The notes beneath the pieces were generated by a model. It saw only the letters and a program-made list of their open reading frames with translations. It did no database searches and was not told the origin of the DNA. A stretch of DNA of 64,000 nt, taken from positions 14,534,346 to 14,598,345 of the forward strand of contig CM036215.1 in NCBI GenBank assembly GCA_020631735.1, given 5' to 3'. The DNA comes from Saccharum officinarum (Eukaryota > Streptophyta > Magnoliopsida > Poales > Poaceae). Shown here piece after piece: positions 52,451-63,917 of the stretch. A program made the translations under genes and the position numbers. Numbering within the stretch: the first letter of the stretch is position 1; each line of letters opens with the position of its first letter.

Positions 52451-53873
52451 CGCAACCACCGCCGGGACCCCACGACGGCACGACCACGCCGGTGAAGCGG
52501 AGATGGGGCACCGACGCTGTTGATGAAGGGGAGATGGGTCGCGGCCACTGTCGTGGCGGGGGAGCACCGTCCGCGTGGGATGGCCATGCCGCGGCCGGAT
52601 GCAGGGGAGGCGCCCTGCTGCCACGGCCACCACCAGAGGGGCATGGGGAAGGTGAGTCACGATCTGATCCACCGGCGGAGAGGAAGGGACGCTGCGGACA
52701 GGAGCTGCCGCCGCCGGGGGCCGTGGAGGGCACCGCAGCTGCTAGCGGCGCCAGGAGCACCGGTACGAGGTGCTAGCCATCGCCGGCGGCGAAGCTGGGC
52801 TCGTGCGGTGGAGGTGCCAGCGAGCTGGGCGAAACCGGCGTCTCCTTGACTCCTCCCCACGATCTTGAAATTAGAACGAAAAAAAATGGGATATGGTAAA
52901 GAGGAGGCGGGCGCGGAGGTTCCAGCGTGGGGGAGTTCCAGTGGTTGGCTCGAGTGGGGTCATTTGGGTTGCTTTGATATTTTGGTGTTAGCATCAGAAG
53001 CCATGACTATTGGTTTTAAACCTGAAAATTTCACCTAGACATAAAGTTTGTGTTTGCAAACAGGTCAGGTGAGTCACTGCGAACCATCTTAAATGCAAAC
53101 ACAGACACTGGTACTCCATCTATCTAAAATGAAACTACTTCCTTTTTCTAAAGTAAAAGACTTCCTTATTCACTTTAAATTTCCTTGATAAGATTGTCTG
53201 TGGGTTAAGAGTTCTTACAACCCTTTGAAAATATGTTGAGTTCTTATATTAACTAAGACAACACAAGGAATGGAAGTGACAATCGACACTACGCCCGAAC
53301 TAATCAACTAAGCAAGTTTAGGTCACTACAATTTGAAGCCAAAGGCTCTTATTCTAGATGAAAAAGCAATTACATACTACCCTTCATGAGTGATGTTTAC
53401 ACAAACAAAAGGGGCATGTAGCATTCTCTACAGCACAAAATTCAATTAGGCAATGTACTATTATCTATAACCAATATCAATCCTAAGCTTTTCGACCTGG
53501 TGAACCCAAAAGCACAATTTCCATGAAATTAGCTAAGACAGCGATTGTGCATGCATTGAACAAAACGTGTGGCGCAGGATTTCGGTGCCAAGCTTTTGGC
53601 AATTGTGGTGTAGAAAATGAACTAACATGCTGTGCTTTTGCTACAGCATGCCACAAACATGGCAACGAACCAACGGCCACCGCAAGTTAGGTGCAGGGAA
53701 GTGTGGCGAGGCGTGGTAAATTGTGATAGCCAACCAAACACGTCCTAAAATACAAATATTAAGCATCATGTGTTTATTTTGGCTCTACGTGTCCATTTTC
53801 TGCTTTTTTCTTGTATGGACAAAGTTCTTTTGTATGAAGCAAATTATTATGTCACCGAAAGAAGCAAACTCTA

Positions 53874-54119
53874 TGGGTGCGTTTAGTTGGTGAGAAGCGG
53901 GTGAAAAGTTACTGTAGCACCTTTCGTTGTTATTTGGCAAAAATTATCCAACTATGGACTAACTAGACTCAAAAGATTCATCTCGACATTTACAGACAAA
54001 CTATACAATTAGTTATCTTTTTTACCTACATTTAATGCTCCATGCATGCGTCCAAAGATTCGATGTGATGGGTGGAAGAGAAAATATTTTGGGTTTGCAT
54101 GGGAAGTGAACACACCCTA
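53874..54119. mobile_element. Grass MITE, same family (copy 3)
   Basis: Starts GGGTGCGTTTAGTTGG and ends GAACACACCC, with the internal blocks AATGCTCCATGCATGCGTCC and GATTCGATGTGATGGG shared with the copies near 6690 and 8296. It is nested in the TIR element. Confidence 0.75.
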
Positions 54120-54142
54120 TATGAATAAAATCATGAGACGAT

Positions 54143-54527
54143 GGCCTAGAAATACTTACCTTTCATTTGCTTCCACATATCAGTGGCCATATGCATGACT
54201 GCACCAAAAGAAATGTTACAGAACATTAAAGGGGTCAGCTAAGCCAGCATAATAAATTAGAATGTAAAGAAAAGGATTTTAACTTTTTGCATGATGAAAG
54301 TGGTGACAAATAACACCAATCAATTAATGACCAGGGCTCTATATCTATGAAAATTGTCAGCGTTTTAATATGCTGACTATGGAAGAAGAATAAAGAGGTG
54401 GCCTAGAAATACTTACATTTCCTTTGCTTGCATAAATCATTGGCCACATACATGACTGCACCAGAAGAAATGTAACAGAACATTAAAGGGGTCAGGTAGG
54501 TCAGCATAATAAATTAGAATGTAAAAA
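54143..54527 (-). repeat. Tandem ~130-bp duplication containing a 39-bp mini-exon
   Basis: 54143-54270 and 54400-54527 are similar, offset by 257 bp. In each, the minus strand shows an acceptor ending GTGCAG, 39 nucleotides (54160-54198 and 54417-54455) and a donor GTAAGTATTT. The two exons keep length and one open frame (HMATDMW- and YVANDLC-like). Function unknown. Confidence 0.5.
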
Positions 54528-55978
54528 TAGAAAGAAGTTTCAGTTGTTGCAAGATGACCAACAATAATAACTTTAAATAATTCTAGACATTAGAAAATAA
54601 TGGAACATAACACTATACTATTTTGAGCCACCAACATATCATTCGGATAGGAGTCTTTCATTGTGCTCCCACTATCAAACTCCACGGCAGGGAAATGAAA
54701 TTGATAGAATAAGAACCTGAATGATGGGATAGAGTAAGCACAACGATCTGCAAAGTTGTTTTAGAGTAAAGGTTTACTGGCTTAGTATAGATCAGTATAG
54801 CGTATTTTAGGCATCCCTAGCAATCTGGATCTACAAAATCCAGCACAGAGATAAAAAAAAGCAAATAGAAGTTGATCACACATTGACATTTCACTTCAAA
54901 GAATGCAGAGCTTATAAAGTGAAACGTTATTTTTTGACCAAGGCACATTGTATTAAAGAGGAATCCTTGAAGACCTTGTATGCAAGAGGCAATAACAAAT
55001 ATATTAAGGACTCAGCCCAACTATGCTACATGGCAGAAACTCATGCGAACAATAATTGTGAGGAGTTGGGAACGAAGCTGACATTACATTTGTTGTCGAT
55101 CTTACAGATGAATGAAATTAGACATATTGACTTTAGCACGGCTAAATTTGGATGAACCTAATTAAAGAAGATCTTGTGACAAAAAAAAGCATCCACACCA
55201 TTCAGACATTTCATCGAGTAGGGTATCTGCATATATGTGATAGCAGTGAGCCATGCACCTGCAGCCGCCCTGTGGTTGCCAACACCAGCGTCCTGATGAT
55301 CCAATCTGGTCGCAGGTAATCCGGCGTACTGGAGACCGATCCGGTGATGAACACCACTCGATGGCGTGGGTCCTGGAGACGGGGACGGAGGCGCGATGCC
55401 GCGGGTCCTGGAGACGGGGAAGGAGGCGCAATGCCATGTGGCCTGGAGACATTCACACGGACGCCGGTGCCGGGACGCGGACACCACGCGATGGTGTGGC
55501 AGCTGCTGACCGATGGCGAGGCGCACGGGGAGGGCGGAGTCGCGGACCTCAACTGCCACGAGGGACTCGAGGTTGAAGGGTTGGCAGCTGCTAGGGCTTC
55601 CTCGACCGCGGCGACAACAAACTGCTGCCAGCTCGAGGGGCGCCGAACCAGGGAGCAGGGACAGCGACGGAGCTGAGGTCGTGCGGCGGGGGTGGTGGCG
55701 AGCTGGGCTGGGCCAGCGGAAGCGGCGGCGATCTGGGTTCGTGCGACGATTTAGCGGATTGAAAGAAACCGGCGTCTCCCACGATATGTGAATATTGGAA
55801 CGGAAAAATTGTAATAGAAAAAGGAAAATAATAAATAGGAGGTGGGTGCGGGAGAAAATAAAAGAAGGAAAGACGGGCCGCGGCGCACGCCTGATGGGTT
55901 GGCTCGGGTTGTGTGGCGCGTCTGGCTGGCTCGGCTACCGATTATTATTCAGTACCCAGGGTAATACATAGAGAATCT

Positions 55979-56001
55979 ATATATATATATATATATATAT
56001 A
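55979..56001. repeat. (TA)n microsatellite, right part
   Basis: Continues the TA repeat on the other side of the TIR element, which supports insertion into a pre-existing TA tract. Confidence 0.9.
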
Positions 56002-56436
56002 CTCCATAGTGAGTAATTATTATGGGTTGCTACACACCACACTATTACTCACATGGGGCTTAGAGTTTATATATTTCCAGATGCAATGAGATGATTCAAA
56101 ATATAAAAGTTATTTTTATTTTCTTTTCAAATGTAATTTAGAATTTAAATATGTATTTAATTCTAAATAGTATGCATGTTATTAATAGAAAAAGTATTTT
56201 TATTTTCAATGCAATGATATGCTAAGGGAATGTAAACAAAGTAGATATGCTTAATTTAAATTTGTAGATAAATACTGATTTACCTTTCAGAGAAGGTTCG
56301 GAGATTTAGGTCCGTCGACTCGGACCTTACGTCTGGTTCGGTCTTCAGAGGTTTCTTCCAGCTTAACTGAGGAGCTGGATGGTTGCTCGTCAAGTGTTGG
56401 AGAACTTGATGATGATGTTGATATTTCTTTTCTTTT

Positions 56437-57069
56437 TCATACTTTCTTGGACTGAGGAGTCTCTTCTTGTGGTTCACTCTTCTTGGGCTTCTCTTCTTCT
56501 TCCTTTAGAATAGCTTCTTCTTGGGCAGCTTCTTTCTCTTTGATGGCTTGTTTCTTTTGGCATTGAGAGCGGTGTCTCCTCTTGTTCTTTCTAGGTTGCT
56601 CACAAGTAGTGTAACTATTAAAGTAACAACGTACCTTCTCTCTAGGGAATTGGAAGTAGATTTCCCCAGTTCTTATGTAGATGATCGCGCCAGTGGTGTT
56701 GAGGAAGGGTCGTCCTAAAATAAGGTGGACATCGTCTTCTTCTCCCATGTCAAGAATCATGAAGTCGGTATGAATATAGTGATCTCTTATTTTGACCATA
56801 ACATCTTTCACTACTCCCTCCAGACGTCGGAATGATTGGTCCGCTATCTGCAGCTGCACATATGTACGATACATGGGTCTAGTATTATACAAATGTTTAT
56901 ATGTTACCTTAGACAATATGTTGGTGCTAGAGCCGATGTCGCAGAACGTCTTATAGAAAGTACTTCCCTCGATCATACAATCGATGGTGGGTACTCTAGT
57001 ATCTCCTAGCTTAGTGAGGTATGGTGATGGAAGGAGGTGGTCAAGTTCTAAATTAATAGTATTTACCAT
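56437..57069 (-). pseudogene. Athila-type element, second retropepsin-like module
   Basis: Open frame of about 210 codons. It contains an aspartic-protease-like active site in the form FCDIGSSTNIL, a flap-like middle (LQIADQSFRRLEGVVKDV) and the family-typical LILGRPFLNTTGAIIY near the end of the fold, then a Lys/Glu-rich tail. Asp is kept and the usual Gly-Ala is Gly-Ser. It lies directly after the first protease module (57223-58065). After it the sequence becomes non-coding; no reverse transcriptase follows. Confidence 0.75.
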
Positions 57070-57222
57070 CCATACTATTTCTTTTGCCTGATGCTTAGCT
57101 TTGTTCCTCCTTCTCCTATTCTTGTTTTTCTTCTTTGTTGGGGCAGCGGTTGTATCCTTGTAGAGGTACGACGTCTGTGGGTGAACTCAAATGTTGAGGG
57201 TACACTTCTTGAAACTGAATCT

Positions 57223-58065
57223 TTATTTTCTCCCATTGATTGTGAAACAGATCTTGGCGCTATCTGCGTAGATGATGGCTTTTGTGGTACTCAAGAACGG
57301 TCGCCCCAAGATGATGGGTGCTTTTTCGTCTCCACCTGTTTCTACAATCACAAAGTCTGCCAGCACATACGAGTGTCCAACTACGATCCAGACATCTTCA
57401 AGAATTCCCTTAGGGTAGCACAGTGTCTGATCTGCAAGCTGTAAACATATAGTTGTATACAATAAAGGATCACCATGAATTTTCTCATAGATTACCTTGG
57501 GCATGATGTTGACGCTTGCTCCAAGGTCATAGACAACTTCTTCAAAGCTATGGGGTCCAATATGAATAGGGATGATAGGTCTCCCTAGGTCTCCTTTCTT
57601 CACTGGTAGAGTGTCATCTACCCATGTTCCCCATTGCTTTGGAGGTGCGGTGAAGTATTGCCCTGCATTATAAATGTCTACAAGATTTGCAGTTTCTAAA
57701 TCCTCCGGCTTCCCCAGAATCTTACCTCTTTTGGTCACTAGTACAGAAGCTGCTAGCTGAGATATTTGTGATTCTATCATTTTATTAAAGTTATGTTGAT
57801 TCTTTATGGCAGAAGTAAAGCTATCCATTCTAGTATTAATATTTTCAAGCAATTTATCATTGGAAGCTATCTTTTTAGACATAGTATCAATAACTTTATT
57901 CTGATTAGAAATCATTTCTCTCAAGGGTGGTTGATTAAAGTTATTATTAAGATTATTACCTTGGTAGTTACCTGAGTAGTTACCTGAGTAATTAGGCCTT
58001 GATTGCTGATTCCATCCTTGATTTTGTTGAGGATGATTGTTGAAGTTGTTGTTGATGTAGTTCAC
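57223..58065 (-). pseudogene. Athila-type element, gag C-terminus and first retropepsin module
   Basis: Asn/Gln-rich region (residues 1-50) typical of the gag-protease linker, a helical stretch (MISNQNKVIDTMSKKIASND), then a protease fold with active site VYDLGASVNIMPK and ending IILGRPFLSTTKAIIY. The region upstream in the same direction (58075-58140) encodes a zinc-knuckle-like CEECGGTGH segment. A stop (TAA, about 58073) separates it from this frame. Together with the gag at 59823-60358 it identifies an Athila-lineage element. Confidence 0.8.
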
Positions 58066-58468
58066 ATCCTCTTAAATCTCAGGACAGTTGCTCCCTGAGT
58101 GGCCAGTGCCTCCACACTCTTCACAGGTCATGCAAGAATCGTGGATGTGCGTGACTTCGTTCTTCTCAGTGGTGCGTTCATCGAACTTCTTCATGAGCAG
58201 GTCTATCTTGGTAGACAACATGTCTACTTCCTTCAGTTGATGCATTCATTCTCCTCTCTTGCGAGGTTGAGTGCATTCCTCGTTCCATCCCTGGTTAGAG
58301 GCCATCTTCTCAATCAGAGTGGTTGCTTCAGTGATGTTGAGCGATAAGAATGATCCTTCAGCATCTGCATCAACATTCTCACGGGTACTAGAAGTGAGCC
58401 CATGGTAGAATGTCTACATGAGTAGCCAATTCTCCATCCCATGGTGAGGGCATTCTGATATGTAATCT
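58066..58468 (-). pseudogene. Athila-type gag, middle part
   Basis: Decayed coding sequence reading DYISECPHHGMENWLL, then NITEATTLIEKMASNQGWNEE and a CEECGGTGHSG knuckle, with several stops (for example after ENWLLM). It continues gag after the family-Y LTR at 58469-59822; about 20 residues expected at that point are missing. Confidence 0.75.
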
Positions 58469-59822
58469 TGAAAGGTCTTGATGGCTAGAAGGGGGTGAAT
58501 AGCCTAATAAAACTTTCTACAAAATGTGCTAGACAATTTAATTAGCAATAACAAATAGCGAGAAGTGAGTTTTGCCTTGCCTAAGGAGTGTTGCAAGCCA
58601 CCTATCCAAAAGACAATTCTAATATATTTCACTCAACCGCACAAGTCAAATGCACTTGAGATCACTCAATCTTGCTTTGATTAGGCAAACAATCAAGGGA
58701 GATGAGTGGGAGGGGATGTGCTTAGCTCAAAGGAGTGCTAGAATGATCAACAAGCCAAGAGTAACCCCAAAGAGCTGGCCAACAAGTATTTATAGATGTA
58801 CCCCTTCGAATAGAGCCATTAGGCACTTGATTCTACTGCAGTCACGCTGACCGGACGCGCTGGTCGCACAGACCGGACGCGCTGGTCCCGTAACCGACCG
58901 AACATGCTGGTCAAGCCGAGCAACGCTCCAGCAAGTCAGCGATCGGACGCGCTGCAGAACTGACCGGATGCGTTACACCTGGCGTAAGGTTTGAGTCTAG
59001 TAAGCTCCCACCACGACCAAACGCGTTTGGTCCACCGTGACCAGACTCGACACCGCGTCCGGTTAGTTTTTCGCTGATTCTGCTCCATGCCATGTTGACC
59101 GGACACGCCGGTCCCTTGAGGCGTTGGACGCTCCGGTTAGAAACCCTAGCTACCCCTCACGCTGCTCGCTAACACTGACCGGACACATCCGGTTACGCTG
59201 AGACCGTGTCCGGTTCGGCGTCCGGTCACCTCTGTGACCTCCGTTCGCCTTCGTTTCTTCGCGTCCGGCACAGTGGAAAATAGACGTTCCATTTCCCAAA
59301 AAGCACTGAATCTCGCTTCGCAAGCTCGGTGGGAGGGAGAGAGGAACCCAAACCCCTCTCTACCGCTCAAACTCCACCGCCTTCGCAAATGTGCTAACAA
59401 CACCAAGTGTACATCACCATGTGCATGTGTGTTAGCATTTTTACAATCATTTTTAGGCATTAAGTTAGCTCTCCACTAGATCTAAATGCATATGCAAATG
59501 AATCTTCATCTAGTGGCACTTAAGTGATCAATAGCCCTAGAAATTCCCCTCATTATAGTACGACTATCAATCCTAAGCCATCCACACCCTCTATGGTGTC
59601 TTGGATGCAAAATAAAAAACCTTACATGATACCTTTGCCTTGAGCTTCACTTGTTGCACCTTGTTCCAACTCCACATCATGGTAAGCACTTCATCATCAC
59701 ATTACTTAATCACCATGCTTCACCATGTTTCATGCCAATCATCATTGCTACACACATTCTTATGCATATGATTAGCACTTAGGCATTGTCACTAATTGCC
59801 AATACCAAACATAGGACTTTCA
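58469..59822 (-). mobile_element. Family-Y lone LTR in Athila gag
   Basis: TGAAAGGTCTTGATGG...ATAGGACTTTCA, same ends as 61945-63917 but about 600 bp shorter through an internal deletion. TATA box on the minus strand at 58786-58795. No matching target duplication: the flanks are AATCT and AAGGT. Confidence 0.75.
58839..59225. repeat. Decayed GACCGGACGCG array in family-Y LTR
   Basis: About ten scattered units of ACCGGACGCGCTGGTC type, many changed at CpG sites (GACCGAACATG, GACCAAACGCG). It lies just upstream of the TATA box in the direction of transcription, as in the intact copy. Confidence 0.75.
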
Positions 59823-60358
59823 AAGGTTGAAATCTTCGCACGTATAGCATTTGTCTTCCCCACTGGAAAGAATTTTGCTAGAAAAGCAGTAGCACAGATC
59901 GACCATGTGGTATTCTTATCCTTGTTGGCGTAGAACCATTGCTTTGCTTTTCCCAGGAGTGAGAAAGGGAACAAGCGGAGCAATATGGCGTCTCTTGTGA
60001 CTCCCTTGATGGTGAAGGTGCTACAAATCTCCAAAAAGTGTTGGAGATGAACACTCGTATCTTCATGTGCTTTTCCACAAAACTGGTTTGCTTGCACCAT
60101 GTTGATCAAAGCAGGCTTAAGCTCAAATCTGTTATCTCCCACATTTACTGTCGGTCCAGTCCTAATGTTAGCAGTGGTTGGAGTGAAGAATTCAAGGAGT
60201 GATCGGTCGGCCATGGCTTCAAAGTGTGGTGTTAAGCTTCTTCTCAATTGGTTGATCTCAGACGAAGTGGTTGGAGCCTTCTTGAGCTTTGCTCTTGTTC
60301 TTCTGATTAGAGCTTTGGGGTTCTCAATGTAGTTTGTCAGGAGTTCAAAACCCATCAT
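59823..60358 (-). pseudogene. Athila-type gag, N-terminal part
   Basis: Starts ATG at 60358 (MMGFELLTNYIENP). It carries the retrotransposon gag domain: VQANQFCG, HLQHFLEICSTF, LRLFPFSLLGKAKQWFY, then FLAKFFPVGKTNA. It is interrupted at 59822 by the family-Y LTR and continued at 58468. Confidence 0.85.
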
Positions 60359-60530
60359 ACATCACCCTGCATAAGATCAAAAAAAATATACAAAAGATAG
60401 AGTGAGCCTGTTAGAGTAAAGGATCAAGTGATGTAATTCAAATATCACATGTGTAAGAGTGTTCCTAGATGTGGAAGTGTGTTTATGCTCTTATGAATGT
60501 TTTCTAACTTAGTGTGCCATTCCGTTGCAT

Positions 60531-60547
60531 CCCCGGCAACGGCTCCA
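60531..60547 (-). promoter_or_regulatory. Primer binding site, tRNA-Asp type
   Basis: Minus strand TGGAGCCGTTGCCGGGG, one base from the TGGCGCCGTTGCCGGGG primer site characteristic of Athila/Tat elements. It lies eight bases from the LTR at 60556, which it identifies as the 5' LTR. Confidence 0.88.
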
Positions 60548-60555
60548 GATATGCT

Positions 60556-61944
60556 TGTTGACACTTCTTAACATCACTCGCGTTAGGTTGTCATCCCCAA
60601 CATGACAACAAGAGTGTGGTTGTATTATACTCATGTCACTTAACTATATAAAGATATTAAAGTATATATTCGCAAGTGCACAGATAAATACACCCGTTGT
60701 AGCATTTCACCCAAGTTTATCCTAGGTATCGTTATTTATATTTAACCAAAGCAGAACAAACAGAGGGGCACATATTAATTAAAGGCTACTCTACACATGT
60801 GATATGAATATTCGAAATCACTATCCTTTACTGTCAAATAGGAATCAATCAAATAAAAAGAGATAAAATATATGATAATCAGACCATTCAGATGATATTC
60901 CTTAGAGCAGTACTATTATGGCAAGTCATTGATCAAAATATAAAGTAAGAGAATAACTCCTAAGTAATCCGTTAACTATTAGTCATAATCTATATTGATT
61001 AGTGCAATTATATCAGGCAATCATTGGCTAGGTTATCTCATATCCATAAATAAGGAACATCTCTATTACGAAGCTGAGAAACAGAGTAACAACTAAGTAA
61101 TGAGACCACGTTCTACTAAGTTCTACACTCGAAGAGTGGACTACAAAGGACTCAATAGGAATGTCACACTCACGATCTACCACATGGCCCGGAGTATAGA
61201 GTGCATTTATAGGAAAACAGTGTATAAGTATCATACTTACACAATGTTGACCACCCACCCATGACTCAATAAGGTGAGTGCTTTGCAAACATGTGTATAA
61301 ACATAATAATAAACTATCTATGCCAAATATATAATCAAAGCAGACTAATCTCATAATAATTAAGGATATAATATATATTAAAAACAAGATCATATCTAAT
61401 GTATTAAGAATAATGATCAAGAACAATGAACTAGAACTAGATAATGTTGAACTAGAACAATTACAAACTAGAACATAAATAATTAGAATATGAAGAACTA
61501 GAACATGAACTATATCAAGAACTAGAAGAACTGATGAACTAGATGAATATCTGAAGAACAATGTTGATACAAGAGAGAAGAACTGGATTTACCAAGCTCC
61601 TCTTGACTAGATCTGGAGCCCAAGGTTGCTTGACTCCTCTACTTCTAATTCTAATCTAACTATGCCTAGATCTGATAGAGCTCTGAGGAGATGAGAGTTG
61701 CTGGTTGGTCTTCTGCTTTCTAGTTGATGATTGATTGAATGAATTTCCCTTTGGAGGGGGGTCTGGGGCCTCGTTTATATAGCCCAGAGCATGGAACCGT
61801 GGCCCTTGGATCAAACCGACCTTCACGTAGGGTTAGGATGCATCCTTGGAGATGGTTGAAGTAGCTTGCAAAGGAAGGAGCCGAGGGGCGATGGCTAGGG
61901 GCCGGTCGGCCTAGGGTTGAGGCTGGTCGGCCCCACCTGGCGGC
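60556..61944 (-). mobile_element. Athila-type LTR, right copy (5' LTR), truncated
   Basis: Matches 44489 onward for about 1.39 kb with scattered substitutions and small indels. TATA box on the minus strand near 61774-61783. Stops at 61944, where a family-Y LTR begins; the missing ~240 bp should lie beyond the window. Confidence 0.88.
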
Positions 61945-62840
61945 TGAAAGGTCTTGATGGCTAGAGGAGGGGTGAATAGCCTATTAAAATTTTCTACAAA
62001 GACAAGCTAAACAAGTTTATCATTAAAACAAATAGCGAGATGCGAGTTTTGCTTAGCCTACGGGGTGTTTGCAAGCTATCTAACCAAAACACAATTCTAG
62101 TGTATTTGCACTCAACCGCACAAGTCAAACCGAGAAGGAAACTATAACTAGCAAGCTACACAAAGAAGCTACTCTAGCAAAGCTAACTCGCTAGTAAAGA
62201 TAACTAAGAAATTAATACAAGAGAGAGTTAGGAGGGTATCACCGAGGGGCGAAGAATTGAGCCAACCAATCAATATGATCAAGAGATGAATACCAAGATA
62301 ACCGAACACCGGGATCAATCAATCACAATATGAAAGTGATGACACGAAGATTTATCCCGAGGTTCACGTGCTTGCCGGCACGCTAGTCCCCGTTGTGTCC
62401 CTCTTCACCACGTGGTTTGGTGGCTAATCGGTCACACAATGAGCCTCTCAAAAGGTGCCATAAGAACCTACCAAATGGCAAAAGGTTGCAATGACACGAG
62501 CAATATACTAATATTGCCTTTGGCGCTTCGCCGAGGTAGGCACAAACCCCTCACAATCACCGGAGGTGGCCAAGAACAATCACCAACTCTTGCCAACGCC
62601 TCCAAGCTGCTCCAAGCCATCTAGGTGGTGGCAACCACCAAGAGAAACAAGAATCCCGTAGCAAATCAACCACCAAGTGCCAACTAGATGCAATCTCGCA
62701 ATGCAAATGCACTTGGATCACTCAATCTCACTTCGAATATGCAAAGAAGCAAGAGAGATGAGTGGAGGGGAGTTGCTTAGCTCAAAGTGCTCACAAGTAT
62801 GTCAAATGTTCGAGAGAGAGAGCCTTGAGCCGGCCAACGA

Positions 62841-62850
62841 GTATTTATAG
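62841..62850 (-). promoter_or_regulatory. TATA box of family-Y LTR
   Basis: Minus strand CTATAAATAC. The same site occurs in the older copy at 58786-58795. Transcription would start near 62815. Confidence 0.7.
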
Positions 62851-62896
62851 ACGTACCCCTTCGAATAGAGCCGTTAGAAACTTAAACATCTGAAAT

Positions 62897-63345
62897 CGGG
62901 CTGACCGGACGCGCTGGTCCAACTGACCGGACGCGCCGGTCGCCCAACGGCTAACTCAGGAAGCACTGACCGGACGCGCTGGTCCAAACGACCGGACGCG
63001 CCGGTCGCACAACGACTAGTTGCAAAGCAATGACCGGACGCGCTTGACGCGCAGACCGGACGCGCTGCGAATGACCGGACGCGCTGGTCCCGAGAAAGAC
63101 CAGACACGCTGGTCGCCTGAGCAGCGCTCAACGAAACAACGACCGGACGCGCTGAAGAAACATGACCGGACGCGACAGTGCCAGCGTCTGGTTAGAGTCC
63201 AATAAGCTCCCTAAACGACCGGACGCGTCCGATCATTAGTGACCGGACGTGCCTCGCGTCCGATCATCGAACTGAAAAACACGCAGACACTGAACACTGA
63301 CCAGACGCGTCCGGTCATGCAAGGACCACGTCCGGTCACCTCTAT
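62897..63345. repeat. Palindromic GACCGGACGCG array in U3 of family-Y LTR
   Basis: About 14 irregularly spaced units of TGACCGGACGCGCTGGTC or CGACCGGACGCGTCCGATC type. The perfect form is an 18-base palindrome built from GACCGGACG and its complement. It begins about 45 bp upstream of the TATA box. Confidence 0.85.
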
Positions 63346-63917
63346 GACCTCCGTTCACCTCTGTTTCTTTTCTGGACTTCTGGCGTAGTGGAAAATAGTC
63401 GTTTCAACTTCTCGAAAACGCCTGAATCCTGCCTCACAAGCTCGGCGGGAGGGAGAGAGGATCCCAAACCCTCTCTACCGCTCAAACTCCACCGCCTTCG
63501 CAAACGTGCTAACACCACCAAGTGATCTCGACATGTGTGAGTGTGTTAGCATTTTCACAATCATTTTTCGAGGCGATATTAGTTCTATCCAAATGCATAT
63601 GATTATGAAATGCACACCTAGAGGCACTTAGGAGTTCAATAGCCGCGTCATTCCCCTCTTTATAGTACGGCTATCTATCCTATAATGTAACCACACCCAC
63701 TAGGTGTATTGGTTACTAAAACACAACCCTTAAGCATATACCTTTGCCTTGATCACGTAGGGTTGCGTCCAAATCCAAGTGTGGCCATCATGATCACCAT
63801 GTCCATCTTGCCACCAACCTTGGAATGTACTAATCCTCATATGCTACATACAACTTAGGCATAGGATTAGTACTTAGGCATTGTCACTAATTACCAACAC
63901 CAAACATAGGACTTTCA

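Larger units (their letters stand above)
61945..63917 (-). mobile_element. Family-Y LTR (3' LTR of an element leaving the window)
   Basis: TGAAAGGTCTTGATGG...ATAGGACTTTCA, 1973 bp. TATA box on the minus strand (CTATAAATAC, 62841-62850). At its right, the minus strand reads AACAAGGGGGAGAT immediately before the LTR, a polypurine tract, so the coding region lies to the right of the window. The PPT and organisation suggest a Ty1/copia-type element, but no coding domain is visible to prove it. Confidence 0.8.

Noticed and set aside
62874..63131. Repetitive frame with ASGRLDQRVRS-like units
   Set aside because: It is the translation of the GACCGGACGCG array; the repeats are irregularly spaced and do not keep frame.
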